Positions 8,030 through 17,277 of a DNA stretch of 64,000 nucleotides are shown piece by piece (position 1 is the stretch's first letter; each line of letters begins with the position of its first letter). The notes below the pieces were generated by a model. The model did no database searches. It was given only the letters and a program-made list of their open reading frames with translations, and was not told the DNA's origin. Position numbers and translations under genes: made by a program. Source of the stretch: Lederbergia panacisoli (lineage in GTDB: Bacteria; Bacillota; Bacilli; Bacillales; Bacillaceae_C); contig NZ_JANJGU010000016.1 in NCBI RefSeq assembly GCF_024626525.1, positions 1 to 64,000 on the forward strand, written 5' to 3'.

Positions 8030-9505
8030 TTAATGACCAGCATGGTCACCAGCATTTTCCCCTTTGGGAAGTGTTGTCGGTACATCCTCTTCCGTACCAG
8101 GTTCAACGAGTAAAAATTGGCCCATCATGCCATCATCTTCATGACGCAATAAATGGCAGTGATACATAAGCGGGAAATTGGGATCGGAATAATTCGCGAA
8201 CTCCACTACAATTCTTACCTTTGACCCATTAGGGATAAACACGGTATCCTTTCTTCCCCTTTCGTACTCAGGGGGTTCCTTATCATTTACGCTCAAGACT
8301 CGAAATGCTGCATTATGGATATGAAAGTTATGAGAATGACCAAAGTTATTGATCTCCCATATTTCTGTCGCACCGGCCGGAACAACCTCGTCAATTCGAT
8401 ACATATCCATATATTGATCATTAATTTTGTTTTCCATCGTTAATTTGAAGAGGCGAACCTTAGCATTTTCTGGGGCCTCAATGTCTGGAACGGTTGAAAG
8501 CTTCCCGTCTATTGGGGCTGACTCAGTCAATTCAGGAGCAGCAATCATTTTTAACAAATCAAATTCTCCAATACCAATACCAGGAGGTCCATTAAAACTA
8601 TGGAGCACTGTTTCCTCTCCCGGTTCAAATTCAACAACAATTTCAGCACGTTCACCTGGACTTAATATTACACGGTCCATAGTGACAGGCTCTTGTAGAA
8701 GCCCGGCATCATTTGCTACAAGCTTAAAGGTCTTGCCATCGTTGAACCCAAAATTATAAGCTCTTGCATTTGAACCATTAAGCAAGCGAAAACGTACCTG
8801 GCTTGCTGTCACTTTAAGATAAGGGTCATACGTTCCATTAACTAGTATTTCATCACCAAGTGTGCCAAATATCCCCTCATCATCCTCTAAAAACTTTCCA
8901 TCATCCGTAAACAACTTGTCTTGAACAATGAGTGGAATATCATCGACACCATAATTGGAAGGAAGTTTTTTAGAGTCCTCATCATCGATAATAAACATGC
9001 CTGCAAGCCCACGATATACATGCTCCGCTGTTTTTCCATGCAAGTGAGGATGGAACCAAGTAGTTGCAGACGGTTGGTCAATAGTCCAATGCGGCGACCA
9101 CGTCTCACCTGCTTCAATCATTTGGTGCGGTCCCCCGTCCATAACAGCTGGCAACTTCATACCGTGCCAGTGTAAAGTGGATTGCTCACCCAAATCATTT
9201 ACAACATCGAAAGAAACCTTGTCACCTCGTGCCGCCCTAATCGTCGGACCCAAATACATACCATTAATCCCCGCTGTATCTGCCATCTTCCCCGGCAAAA
9301 ACTCTGTCTTTCCTGTTTGCATCGTTAATGTAAAATGTTTTGAACCATCAGATTCCATTGTCGGTTCCAGTAATGGCGGAATATTTAAAGGCTGATCAAA
9401 GTCTAACTTACCAACATTCGTTACGACATCCCCTTTTCCGCAACCCGCTAAACTAATAGCAAGCAGCGAAATGAATAGACCAATATATATGTGAAATGAT
9501 TTCAA
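8030..9505 (-). CDS. Multicopper oxidase, lipoprotein
   Basis: A 491-residue multicopper oxidase anchored as a lipoprotein (lipobox LAGC, Cys22). It starts at TTG 9505 with AAGGAAGT upstream. All four copper-binding segments are visible: HWHG, HPHLHG, HSHNFHIH and YHCHLLRHEDDGMM. The last supplies the type 1 Cys and His plus the likely axial Met. The protein ends in a short His-containing tail (GDHAGH). Such enzymes oxidise Cu(I), Mn(II) or phenolics outside the membrane with reduction of O2 to water; a copper-detoxification role is likely but not shown. It is a single-gene unit with its own terminator and no copper ATPase or chaperone next to it. Confidence 0.9.
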   Translation of the reverse strand: MKSFHIYIGLFISLLAISLAGCGKGDVVTNVGKLDFDQPLNIPPLLEPTMESDGSKHFTLTMQTGKTEFLPGKMADTAGINGMYLGPTIRAARGDKVSFDVVNDLGEQSTLHWHGMKLPAVMDGGPHQMIEAGETWSPHWTIDQPSATTWFHPHLHGKTAEHVYRGLAGMFIIDDEDSKKLPSNYGVDDIPLIVQDKLFTDDGKFLEDDEGIFGTLGDEILVNGTYDPYLKVTASQVRFRLLNGSNARAYNFGFNDGKTFKLVANDAGLLQEPVTMDRVILSPGERAEIVVEFEPGEETVLHSFNGPPGIGIGEFDLLKMIAAPELTESAPIDGKLSTVPDIEAPENAKVRLFKLTMENKINDQYMDMYRIDEVVPAGATEIWEINNFGHSHNFHIHNAAFRVLSVNDKEPPEYERGRKDTVFIPNGSKVRIVVEFANYSDPNFPLMYHCHLLRHEDDGMMGQFLLVEPGTEEDVPTTLPKGENAGDHAGH

Positions 9506-9720
9506 TTTTTTCGTTACTTCCTTTCTTACTCATTGGTAGTTATATAAACTATTGTACTACCATTTCTGGATGATCCATTGGTAATTCTGATTTCTTCATA
9601 AAATTGGCACATAATATCTAACGGGGTCGTTGTGCAGTATTAAATTTTCCTTATATAAAATAAAAATCAATTATTCAAATCGCAAAAAGGCTTTGTCGTA
9701 GGTACCTACAAGGGAAGATT

Positions 9721-9756
9721 AAAAAGGCAAGTACAGAATAATTATCTATACTTGCC
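9721..9756 (-). terminator. Terminator of the sipW-like gene
   Basis: On the minus strand, GGCAAGTA (complement of 9749-9756) pairs with TACTTGCC (complement of 9726-9733), followed by TTTTTAATC. It ends the exported-protein/peptidase cluster. Confidence 0.8.
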
Positions 9757-9792
9757 TTCAATAAATCTCTATGGGGTGAAAATTATTGCTTA

Positions 9793-10890
9793 TTACCAAT
9801 TTCTTATATACTTCCTAAACGGTATAAGCCATCCGTAAACCTTTCTTCTTCCTAATTGAGTCCGTTTTGACCACCATATATACAAACCAATATTTAACAG
9901 AACCCCAGGCATAAATATTATGGATAACGGTAACAGCTTGTGTTTGGAATACATATAATCTATCCATTTAACCGGTAGGATATTGGGGTAGGCAACTTTA
10001 TGAATCGTTTCCGTGTACGCACCTACTTCCCCTGGAGCCACAATCGTCGCGGTATAATCGTAATATTGATTTGACGAAAAAGACAGCTTGGGTGGGTTCA
10101 CGACAGTACCTTTGCTTTTTGGCTCCAAAAATACCACAAAAGGCAGCCAAGTTTTATTTTCTAGACTTAATTCTCTAGTAAATTCTTCTCCAGGTGTAGG
10201 AGATGAAAGTCCCTTTGTACTTACAACGATGAAGGGGATCTGATCCGTATTAGAGCTTTTTACAGTGAGCCCAATAAAAATAGAATTTAGAATTATAATT
10301 GCACAAAATGCTATGAATACAGGGTCAAAAAAAGAAGAAATATGTATCAAGCGCAGCCGTTTGGCATTTTTTCGTTTATAATGTTTAGGTTTTTTAGAAA
10401 AGGATTTAAATAGAAAATCAACCGCGTATAGCCCTACAACAATTGCAATGAGTGTGAAAATATTAAATTTCTCGGATATTGTGCCTAAACGTGGAATAAT
10501 TAGCGGGGTCCCGTTTATCGTAAAGACCTTTCCTTGGATCTGCTTATGATTGACAGGGGGTTCTCCAACCTCTTGGTCTAAAGACGGGTTATTATCTCCT
10601 TTTGTTATAAATGTATGATCTTCCATCACATCGACTATTCTATGTGTAACATAAGGCTCCTTTAAGAACTTCGGTTTGAAAGTGATAATATCACCCACCT
10701 CGTAGTTCTTAGAATGAATAAGAAAATACCCATCATTTGTCATGATAGTGGGCTCCATGCTTTCGGAATAAACATACCCTAGACTGACGGGTAATTCACT
10801 CCCCATAAATCGGAAGGCAATAATGAATATTAGTCCTGTGATGATAGTTACATAGAGTAATATGCTTGTTATTTTCGATAGTTTATCCAA
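9793..10890 (-). CDS. SipW-type (ER-type) signal peptidase I with extra C-terminal domain
   Basis: A 365-residue membrane protease. After the first transmembrane segment (about 9-28) comes the catalytic SESMEP motif (Ser44). The general base is a histidine in YVTHRIV (His83) in place of the lysine of ordinary SipS-type enzymes. A Ser/His dyad is diagnostic of the ER-type or SipW class, which processes TasA-like matrix proteins. A second membrane segment follows near 135-155. Beyond the normal size of about 190 residues there is a third segment, an exported domain of about 110 residues, and a final membrane helix. The extra domain has a beta-rich LxLENKTWLPFVVFLEP stretch. It probably acts on one or both exported proteins encoded upstream at 10986 and 15263. 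Confidence 0.85.
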   Translation of the reverse strand: MDKLSKITSILLYVTIITGLIFIIAFRFMGSELPVSLGYVYSESMEPTIMTNDGYFLIHSKNYEVGDIITFKPKFLKEPYVTHRIVDVMEDHTFITKGDNNPSLDQEVGEPPVNHKQIQGKVFTINGTPLIIPRLGTISEKFNIFTLIAIVVGLYAVDFLFKSFSKKPKHYKRKNAKRLRLIHISSFFDPVFIAFCAIIILNSIFIGLTVKSSNTDQIPFIVVSTKGLSSPTPGEEFTRELSLENKTWLPFVVFLEPKSKGTVVNPPKLSFSSNQYYDYTATIVAPGEVGAYTETIHKVAYPNILPVKWIDYMYSKHKLLPLSIIFMPGVLLNIGLYIWWSKRTQLGRRKVYGWLIPFRKYIRNW

Positions 10891-10913
10891 ATCCCCATCT
10901 CCGATTAAAAGAT

Positions 10914-10946
10914 GGAACTTCGGGTTAGAGTGTAATCCAAAGTTCC
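10914..10946 (-). other. Hairpin between tasA-like and sipW-like genes
   Basis: GGAACTT (10914-10920) pairs with AAGTTCC (10940-10946), followed on the minus strand by ATCTTTTAAT. The position suggests a partial terminator that leaves more exported-protein transcript than peptidase transcript. Inferred. Confidence 0.5.
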
Positions 10947-10985
10947 ATATATGTTTATTCAGTATTTCAAGAATAGCTTTTCGTA

Positions 10986-11609
10986 TTAACGTGTAGGTTT
11001 AGTCGTGCTGGCTTTAACTTTTACTGTATGGCTCCAATCACTTCCTGGACTTCCATAACCATTTGCTAGCACAGTATTAACATAAATATTTACATCAAAT
11101 TTTTGGCCAGGGCTTAGTAATACGTAAGCCTCTTTCCCTACTCCATTTACGAAGTTCATTCCAGTACTATCCAGAAGATTTTTTCCACTAGGCTGAGTGT
11201 TTCCATACCAAGCGTCTACGTTTGTTACAACACCGTCTGTATTATTAATTCTGTATTGAAGACCTGCATTATGTTGTGAACTCCACCCGTCTGCTTCCAA
11301 CCAAACGTAAACGGACTTTTCACTTTTGTTCGTTACTGTAAATACTTCATTGAATTCCGAATTCGCTTGAGGGTTAAAACCTTTCCCACCATTAGCAGTA
11401 TTCGTGAAATCAAGCGTCAACTTCCCACTTGCTGCTTCTTTTGCATACAATCCGTCACCTACTAGTGATATAAGACCGTTTGTATCTGTTACGACCTTCA
11501 TCGCTGCAGAACGATCCGCCTTAAATACATCAATCGCTCCCGTTCCCATTGCTGCTGTTAGCGCTGCTACAATTAGCAGTATAAAAGCTACAAAACCTTT
11601 TCTTTTCAT
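10986..11609 (-). CDS. TasA/DUF1102-like exported structural protein
   Basis: A 207-residue exported protein. It has a short signal peptide (KRK followed by a hydrophobic run to about residue 26) and immediately after it the motif DVFKADRSAAMKVVTD. This motif is typical of SipW-processed TasA/CalY and DUF1102 proteins, in which beta-sandwich subunits assemble into fibres. The mature part is Asn/Gly-rich and beta-strand-like, with no cysteine and no anchor. GAGGAGG lies 6-7 bases before the ATG. A 161-base gap separates it from the two-component genes, so it may have its own promoter. The sipW-like gene is directly downstream. The second exported protein of the cluster (15263-15817) shares the FKADR motif. 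A fibre or matrix role is inferred. Confidence 0.75.
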   Translation of the reverse strand: MKRKGFVAFILLIVAALTAAMGTGAIDVFKADRSAAMKVVTDTNGLISLVGDGLYAKEAASGKLTLDFTNTANGGKGFNPQANSEFNEVFTVTNKSEKSVYVWLEADGWSSQHNAGLQYRINNTDGVVTNVDAWYGNTQPSGKNLLDSTGMNFVNGVGKEAYVLLSPGQKFDVNIYVNTVLANGYGSPGSDWSHTVKVKASTTKPTR

Positions 11610-11770
11610 TTTTACTTCCTCCTCGTATTGGTTTTATTTACAACTTAATAGTATAAAAACCTACGAGGGTTAACATCACACCTAATGGTAGTTTCATAGG
11701 AACAATTAGTGTAATTGTCTACTACTACTTAAGTAGCATGTCTAAGATGATAAATATGTAAAAAAATTTG

Positions 11771-12406
11771 CTATACGAGACTAAGGTCATGCTTGTCCAG
11801 TTCCAGGTTTTTAACATAAAGTGCCGCTTGTGTACGATCATGCAAACCAAGCTTTGCAAAGATTTGGCTCATATGTTTTTTTACTGTGTTCTCTGATATA
11901 AATAGCTTTTTGGCGATTTGCCGATTATTCAATCCCTTGCTCAGCTCCTGTAGAACTTCCCATTCCCTTGAAGTCAATTGTTCATTAAAATTATTTTCAT
12001 CTTGTTTAAGTTTATATTCCAGCAACTCCGGGTCATAATATTTTCTGCCGCGGCCAACCATGCGAATAGCATAAATAAGTTCCTCTGGCAAAGCTTGTTT
12101 CAGAACATATCCCTCCGCTCCATGTTCCTCCGCCATCATAAAATCTGAATAGGAGGCGGATGAAGTTAGGACTATAAATTTACTATTCATATCCAGTTTC
12201 TTGGCTGCACTAATAAGGTCTAATCCACACTCTCGGCCTAACTTTAAATCAACCAAGACTAAATCAGGGTTTTTCATTCGTATCAATTCTATTCCTTCTG
12301 ATATACTGTTGCCTACTCCCAAAATTTCAATATCACTTTCAAGGTTGAGTACAGAAAGAAGTCCCTCGATGACTAGAGGGTGATCATCTACGAGTACGAT
12401 TTTCAT
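11771..12406 (-). CDS. NarL/LuxR-family response regulator
   Basis: A 211-residue response regulator. The receiver domain (about 1-120) has the acidic pocket DDHP and phospho-acceptor Asp in LVLVDLKLG (near residue 52), with conserved Thr/Ser and Lys in VLTSSA and VLKQAL. The C-terminal LuxR-type HTH is LTSREWEVLQELSKGLNNRQIAKKLFISENTVKKHMSQIF, as in DegU, LiaR and NarL. The start overlaps the kinase stop by 4 bases (ATGA), so the two are translationally coupled. The obvious target is the surrounding exported-protein cluster. Confidence 0.9.
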   Translation of the reverse strand: MKIVLVDDHPLVIEGLLSVLNLESDIEILGVGNSISEGIELIRMKNPDLVLVDLKLGRECGLDLISAAKKLDMNSKFIVLTSSASYSDFMMAEEHGAEGYVLKQALPEELIYAIRMVGRGRKYYDPELLEYKLKQDENNFNEQLTSREWEVLQELSKGLNNRQIAKKLFISENTVKKHMSQIFAKLGLHDRTQAALYVKNLELDKHDLSLV

Positions 12407-14130
12407 AATTGCAATGCTCCCTTCTTATTAATGGTTCCACTGTTTGCCTTCTTATTCGGTATGGTTACCTGAACGATAGTTGAAACATCTATTTCACTAT
12501 GAATATCGAAACTGCCTCCCAATTCATTCACCAATCTTTCCATATTTTGCAACCCCAATCCATAGCCGTTTTTAATTCCAAGATTGGTTACATCAAAGCC
12601 CTTGCCGTTATCTGAAATGCTTAGTTCCGTATAAAAATCTCCTATAGTAAGTCTAATAAATAATAGAGTGCATTTCCCATGGCGAATCGCATTACCGGTT
12701 GCCTCACAAATAACTCGATACAATCCTCTTTTTTCCGAAAGCCCAAGTAATTGTTCGTCCCCTGTAAATTCAACGTCTATGGCTATGTCGTTTAATTTAG
12801 AGATATTGTCAAGATAACTCATAGTATCTTCCTGAAAGCTTTTGCGCCCCTCTTTTCTCGAGCTAAGTCCATATATAGTGGATCGTAACTCCTTCATGGC
12901 TAACCGTGCTGAATCTTGCAAAAGCAGGAACTTTTCCTGCATTTGAAAGGTAGTCATGTCCTCCCATTTTTGAATAACACTATGGACCATATACGATATG
13001 CCAAATAGTCTTTGTGCAACACTATCGTGCATTTCATTAGCGATCCGATTCTGTTCCTCGGCAACCATTAATCTTTCATTCACTTCTTCTAAATGCAGCC
13101 TTTCAAGTGTGATTGCACTTAATTCAGAGACGAATTCTAGTTGCTTCCCATATTCAACTATGTCTGATTTAAGGTTATCTATTCTAATTCCAATCATCCC
13201 ATATTCCTTTGATAGGGATTTTACGACCACGACAATAAATGTATAACCGCCTATATCCAAATTCACTTTATTATCTAACTGTAATTTGTTCCCCCATAAA
13301 TTACCTAGGGAATTCATGAGATCCCCTTCGATGCTTTGCGGAAAAATGCCTGTCGTATATTGCATTACCTCATTCTTCTCATCAGATTCAATCCAATAAA
13401 ATACTAAATCTGATCGTGTAAGTTTAGCGGTATAATCTACAAAAGTCTGATATATATGTCTTGGATTATGCTGGGTAGCAAGTGCTTCAACAACCTGATA
13501 CAGCGACATAATATGTTCCATTGTTTCTTGTGTCCTTTTATTGCTTTCTTTTAAAAGGATATTTGCCTGTTGCAACTCATTTCTCTGCTCTTTTAGTTTA
13601 TTTGTTAAGCCTGTCATTAATTTGGCAACAAGTGTGATCAGAATAAATATCAAAATTAAATGTGAATTAGCGGATAAAATCCCGAATAAATTCACGCCAT
13701 TTTCATTAAAAAGTAAATATGGGATTACGGCGGATGCAGATAAATAGCCAAATAAATTTAACCAACAAAAGTATGGTGATGGAAAACCTGTTGAAATTAA
13801 CACTGGATTTAATGCATACCAAATAAATGGGCTATTTAATCCCCCCGTCGGCAATAAGACTAATATGATTCCTACTGTTTCAAAAATTACAAACGCTTTT
13901 GCACCTTCAGTATTAATCCCATATTTCTTATATGCCTTTGTAATGATCACTACCGAAATATATAAAAGAATGATAACCGCAAGTTTAAATATCCAGTGTG
14001 ATGGTGGGTTCCCGAAAAAGTAAAATAACGATGTGAAGAACCATGAAAAATACCTGAATGTATGGAATACCTTTTGCTGCTCAGATTCAAACTCATGTAT
14101 GCCTATCTTCTTCATAATATAGCTAAGCAT
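12403..14130 (-). CDS. NarL-type partner histidine kinase with membrane and GAF-like domains
   Basis: A 575-residue sensor kinase. The frame is open further upstream into the previous gene, but AGAGGTGGG is correctly spaced only for the ATG at 14130, four bases past the upstream stop. N-terminal part: about six membrane helices to residue 180. Then a coiled-coil linker, a GAF-like domain (about 205-350), and a HisKA_3 dimerisation helix (EEQNRIANEMHDSVAQRLFG, phospho-acceptor His). The HATPase ends the protein (ATGNAIRHG, SDNGKGF and GYGLGLQNM). It pairs with the overlapping regulator gene. The signal is unknown; the membrane module makes envelope stress or a membrane-soluble ligand plausible. 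Confidence 0.85.
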   Translation of the reverse strand: MLSYIMKKIGIHEFESEQQKVFHTFRYFSWFFTSLFYFFGNPPSHWIFKLAVIILLYISVVIITKAYKKYGINTEGAKAFVIFETVGIILVLLPTGGLNSPFIWYALNPVLISTGFPSPYFCWLNLFGYLSASAVIPYLLFNENGVNLFGILSANSHLILIFILITLVAKLMTGLTNKLKEQRNELQQANILLKESNKRTQETMEHIMSLYQVVEALATQHNPRHIYQTFVDYTAKLTRSDLVFYWIESDEKNEVMQYTTGIFPQSIEGDLMNSLGNLWGNKLQLDNKVNLDIGGYTFIVVVVKSLSKEYGMIGIRIDNLKSDIVEYGKQLEFVSELSAITLERLHLEEVNERLMVAEEQNRIANEMHDSVAQRLFGISYMVHSVIQKWEDMTTFQMQEKFLLLQDSARLAMKELRSTIYGLSSRKEGRKSFQEDTMSYLDNISKLNDIAIDVEFTGDEQLLGLSEKRGLYRVICEATGNAIRHGKCTLLFIRLTIGDFYTELSISDNGKGFDVTNLGIKNGYGLGLQNMERLVNELGGSFDIHSEIDVSTIVQVTIPNKKANSGTINKKGALQL

Positions 14131-14134
14131 ACGA

Positions 14135-15247
14135 TTAACCCACCTCTGTATAAGAGCCGGAAATAATGCTCGTTTGATAAATAAAAACATACCCCTCATC
14201 AATCACATAATAATCTTTTTTTCCACTGCCACTATCTTCGTAAGTATAAATAATGGCATCCTTCTCATCTGAAATTTTCAATAATGACGAGAATGAATCC
14301 AATACAACTCTTTTATTGCTATCGATGGTAGAAATATTCGATTGTAATACGCTAACCATTCTTGCTTTATACTTTTTATCGATTCTCTCTTTCTCTGAAC
14401 TTGAACTAGCAGTATTTGCTTTAATATATCGAGCAATCATGAGTATTGCGGCTAATAAAAGTAAGTACATTACAACGCTTACAACTTTTATTGCCCATAA
14501 AGAAACTTCCTTGCCAAAAGGATAGAATACACGCTGTATGGCTGAAGTACTTGATATAGGGGTTGTTGTTACAAGGCTTGTCTCATCACCTAATGTAATC
14601 TGTGTTCGTGAATACTCTAGATTCGTCCGTGCATTATGGGCGATAGATATTTCCTTATCGTTATATGTAATTTTCCCTGTAATGATAGGGCTTATTTCAA
14701 AATTATAGCTAGAGGGAATAGCATTTATACTTTTTTCTACATCATTCATAAATTTTTCCAATTGTTTCAAATTGATTGGATAGTCCTTATCTATTAAATC
14801 AATATTTGTGCCTTCCAATTCAAAACTATCTTCTTTTCCCAATAAAAAGTCCTTTTGCCAGAGTCCATTTGCGACCAAGTTTAACACTATTTCTTTTGAC
14901 CCGTTTACTTTGATAGGTTTATTAGATTTTATAGAAGATTTAACGTTCACGATTATATCATTTGTAACTTCTGTGAAACTTCCACCTTCTATATCAACAA
15001 TCCCACCTTTAGGATGAAGCGCAAATGGGGCTACATCCGCTTTAAAAGTAAAGACAGTTTCTTGGGTAATATTGTTTTCGGTGTTTGTTTCCATGGTCTC
15101 AAGCGGAAGTACTAGAATATAATAAAGTAGAACTGTTGCTACAATACTTAAACCTATCAAAATACTGTTAATAAACTTTCTTTGTTTTTTATTTTTAAGC
15201 TTAAAATTATTTTTTTTTCTTTTCGACACCTTTTCCACCCATCTCAT
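14135..15247 (-). CDS. DUF5305-like membrane protein
   Basis: A 370-residue protein. A very basic N-terminus (KRKKNNFKLKNKKQRK) is followed by a membrane helix at about 29-48. An exported domain of about 200 residues comes next, then a second helix near 265-285 and a cytoplasmic tail of about 80 residues. The layout and the exported segment (FTFKADVAPFALHP, ...LEYSRTQITLGDE...) match the DUF5305 family. That family is common in haloarchaea and some Firmicutes beside SipW-type peptidases and DUF1102 proteins. It may be an assembly or anchoring factor for the exported subunits. It sits 15 bases after the upstream FKADR gene and 4 bases before the kinase gene. Family call moderately sure; function inferred. 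Confidence 0.65.
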   Translation of the reverse strand: MRWVEKVSKRKKNNFKLKNKKQRKFINSILIGLSIVATVLLYYILVLPLETMETNTENNITQETVFTFKADVAPFALHPKGGIVDIEGGSFTEVTNDIIVNVKSSIKSNKPIKVNGSKEIVLNLVANGLWQKDFLLGKEDSFELEGTNIDLIDKDYPINLKQLEKFMNDVEKSINAIPSSYNFEISPIITGKITYNDKEISIAHNARTNLEYSRTQITLGDETSLVTTTPISSTSAIQRVFYPFGKEVSLWAIKVVSVVMYLLLLAAILMIARYIKANTASSSSEKERIDKKYKARMVSVLQSNISTIDSNKRVVLDSFSSLLKISDEKDAIIYTYEDSGSGKKDYYVIDEGYVFIYQTSIISGSYTEVG

Positions 15248-15262
15248 AAATGATGTTCCTGC

Positions 15263-15817
15263 TTATACCTCAGTTTGATCCTTCGCCTCTTCAATGATTG
15301 TTGTATTTATAATTACATTTTTTTGAATGTTAATATTTCCATTGTCCCATCTAAAATATAACGTTGCTTTTGATTCCGTACTTTTATTGTTTGAACTCAT
15401 GAAGTCATTCCCATCAAAGCTGTTCGTAAAATCCACTTTCACATTTTCATTTATTCCTAATGACAACCCATTATTTTGAAACTGGAAATTCAAATTATCA
15501 AAATGTATTTGGTCGAGGTAAATCGGTTGGGCCATATTATTTTTAATTGTTAAATTATGATCCACATCCGTGATTTGCACTATTTCTTCTGTTCTTTTAA
15601 GTTTCTTCTCTTTTGTATAAACATTAGTTGATAATCTCAAGATTTTAATATTCAAGGTTATTGATTCGGGCAATGCTATTAATGCATTTTCGTAATCTGC
15701 AACTTGCATGGAGACCTCCCTATCAGCTTTGAATTGTGAAATCCCTGACGAACTGATAACCACTACAAGCGTACATATTACGGTAACGGCAAATACAATA
15801 ATCAATTTCAAGATCAA
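15263..15817 (-). CDS. Second FKADR-motif exported protein (DUF1102/TasA-like)
   Basis: A 184-residue exported protein beginning at TTG 15817, five bases after GAGGAGG. A single hydrophobic segment (about 3-24) is followed by ISQFKADREVSMQVADYENALIAL. This is closely parallel to the start of the mature TasA-like protein at 10986 (VFKADRSAAMKVVTDTNGLISL). The rest is beta-rich and Asn-rich with no cysteine, which fits a fibre subunit or an assembly nucleator. It is the first gene of the minus-strand cluster. The signal segment is long and the motif sits at its edge, so it could instead remain membrane-tethered if the peptidase does not cut it. Confidence 0.65.
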   Translation of the reverse strand: MILKLIIVFAVTVICTLVVVISSSGISQFKADREVSMQVADYENALIALPESITLNIKILRLSTNVYTKEKKLKRTEEIVQITDVDHNLTIKNNMAQPIYLDQIHFDNLNFQFQNNGLSLGINENVKVDFTNSFDGNDFMSSNNKSTESKATLYFRWDNGNINIQKNVIINTTIIEEAKDQTEV

Positions 15818-16442
15818 CTCTACCTCCTCATTTTATTTAGTTAACGCGAATAAAGTTTTTAGACTAAAGGTTTGGAATTACAATGCCACTATAAAATTCA
15901 GAAGGTCTTTTTCGGGAATTTCCCCCTTTTTTTGTGTTCATTTTCTTTTTCTTTTCTGCTTGTTTAATGTAGGATTTATTATCTATACACCCAATTACTC
16001 GATAGAAAAACAATGCGCTATTATTTTTCTATGACGACTCTGCTACAGGTCCGTTCATTATAGTTAACAACCCCTTCTCAAATTCCAACGTTTCGTTCGA
16101 TATAGTGTACAAATTGAGTATAGGATAAAAGATATAGATTGAAAAACCCAAAAATAGGCCGTTATACTGTTATAAAGAACAATTTTTATTGCTTTTCTCC
16201 TTAAATCTCCGTTTTACGTAATATTTCATATTATAACCAGGGGAATTGTTCTCGATAGTGAAATAAAGAATGAGTGGAAGATAAAGTATGGTCATAGTGT
16301 TCTATAGTTAGTTAATAGAAATTAGCAACGGAAGGTAAGAATAGAACAATCGGTTCGCAGGTTTCAAAATGACATATCGATAGCATAAGTAATGAACTGA
16401 TTAATCAAAGTGGCTTTACGGAACATATGAGACATTATCTGT
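15818..16442. other. Long AT-rich gap upstream of the exported-protein cluster
   Basis: About 620 bases with no convincing gene on either strand: the frames are short and interrupted. The promoter of the minus-strand cluster should lie near its left end, but I cannot assign -35 and -10 boxes with confidence. Confidence 0.4.
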
Positions 16443-16632
16443 TTTGAACACAGAACCATTTGCTATTGTCCATCATAGAATCATGTAAAATGGACGTAAG
16501 GAGAATCATACTGTTTGAGGTTTTAGGAGGAGTAAATAATGTACATAACTGATAAAGCAAAGCAATTATCGGAAAGATTAGGGGCAGTAGGAATTCGTTT
16601 ATATACGGTTCCAAGTGCCAGTGATGGACCTC
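16443..16632 (+). repeat. Duplicate of the promoter-proximal region of the HesB-like gene
   Basis: This stretch matches 20877-21093: the upstream ACCATTTGCT...AAATGGACGTAAGG block, the TTTTAGGAGGAGTAAATA leader with its RBS, and the first 30 codons. The 20.9-kb copy has about 25 extra bases between the two blocks. A segmental duplication followed by decay is the simplest reading. Confidence 0.75.
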
Positions 16633-16652
16633 AAAATTATTTCCTGCATTAA
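16539..16652 (+). pseudogene. Truncated copy of the HesB-like gene
   Basis: ATG 16539 follows an intact AGGAGGAG site. The first 32 residues (MYITDKAKQLSERLGAVGIR and onward to SDGPQ) align with the intact gene at 21004. The frame then shifts and ends after 37 residues (NYFLH, stop). The rest of the gene is missing. It is a relic, although a 37-residue peptide could still be made. Confidence 0.75.
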
Positions 16653-16823
16653 CCGAAAATTCTCCGCCTATAATTCACATACATAACGAAAATCAACAAT
16701 AAATTATAACAGAGCTTTTTATTAAAAAAGCATATGGCTAAAATAGTTTACAAAAAAGAGTCGTACAAAAGGAAAGTGAGAAAAGCCGATGGACTTTGGG
16801 TTCGTACCCTTGAGTTCTAACAT

Positions 16824-16880
16824 AGGTAAATGAATACCCCACCCAGGGATGACTTGGGCGGGGTATTCATTTACCTTTTA
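16824..16880 (+). terminator. Strong terminator-like hairpin
   Basis: AGGTAAATGAATACCCC (16824-16840) pairs with its complement ending at 16876, with ACCC/GGGC extending the stem; TTTT follows. It probably once ended the operon of the truncated HesB-like copy. Confidence 0.75.
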
Positions 16881-16898
16881 ACGATCATAAATTTCTAG

Positions 16899-17161
16899 TT
16901 ATCTCTCTAGTTGAAGCCCCTCGAAACCTTTAATATATGCATCCCAATCCTTATCAAAGTTTTTAGCCCCTTTTACAAACTGGGCAAGATTGGTTTCAAT
17001 ATCGTCAGAGATTGTTGTTTTTAATTGGGCTGCTTCATTGGATGTTTCCGTATCAATGTATATTCAACTTGGATACGCTACGGTCGTTGCATACGTCACA
17101 TAATTTTTTCTTCTTCCTCGGTGAAATCCTCATATAAATGAAGCACTTCTGATCTAATCAC
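16899..17161 (-). pseudogene. Relic of an extracellular solute-binding protein C-terminus
   Basis: The minus strand reads a GTG-started fragment (VIRSEVLHLYEDFTEEEEKIM, stop). After a frame change it continues as NEAAQLKTTISDDIETNLAQ and then FVKGAKNFDKDWDAYIKGF...LQLER, stop. The latter is the typical C-terminal end of LplA/YtcQ-type sugar-binding lipoproteins, in which DWDxYVKGFxxLxL precedes the last helix. There are at least one frameshift and one end truncation. No transporter partner remains here. Confidence 0.55.
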
Positions 17162-17277
17162 TTTTTCTCCCTCCTATTTAAGGATTTACCTAATAGATGG
17201 CAGAAGGTCTTGGCACCCAAGTTATTTTGGAATCCAGCACCACAATACTTTAAAGCAGGACTTTTTGCTTACTTCCC

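Noticed and set aside
8427-9395. Several plus-strand frames of 70-110 codons
   Set aside because: Antisense to the multicopper oxidase gene, with no initiation signals.
12403-14202. Kinase start at 14202 overlapping the upstream gene by 68 bases
   Set aside because: No RBS there; AGAGGTGGG is spaced for the ATG at 14130, immediately after the upstream stop.
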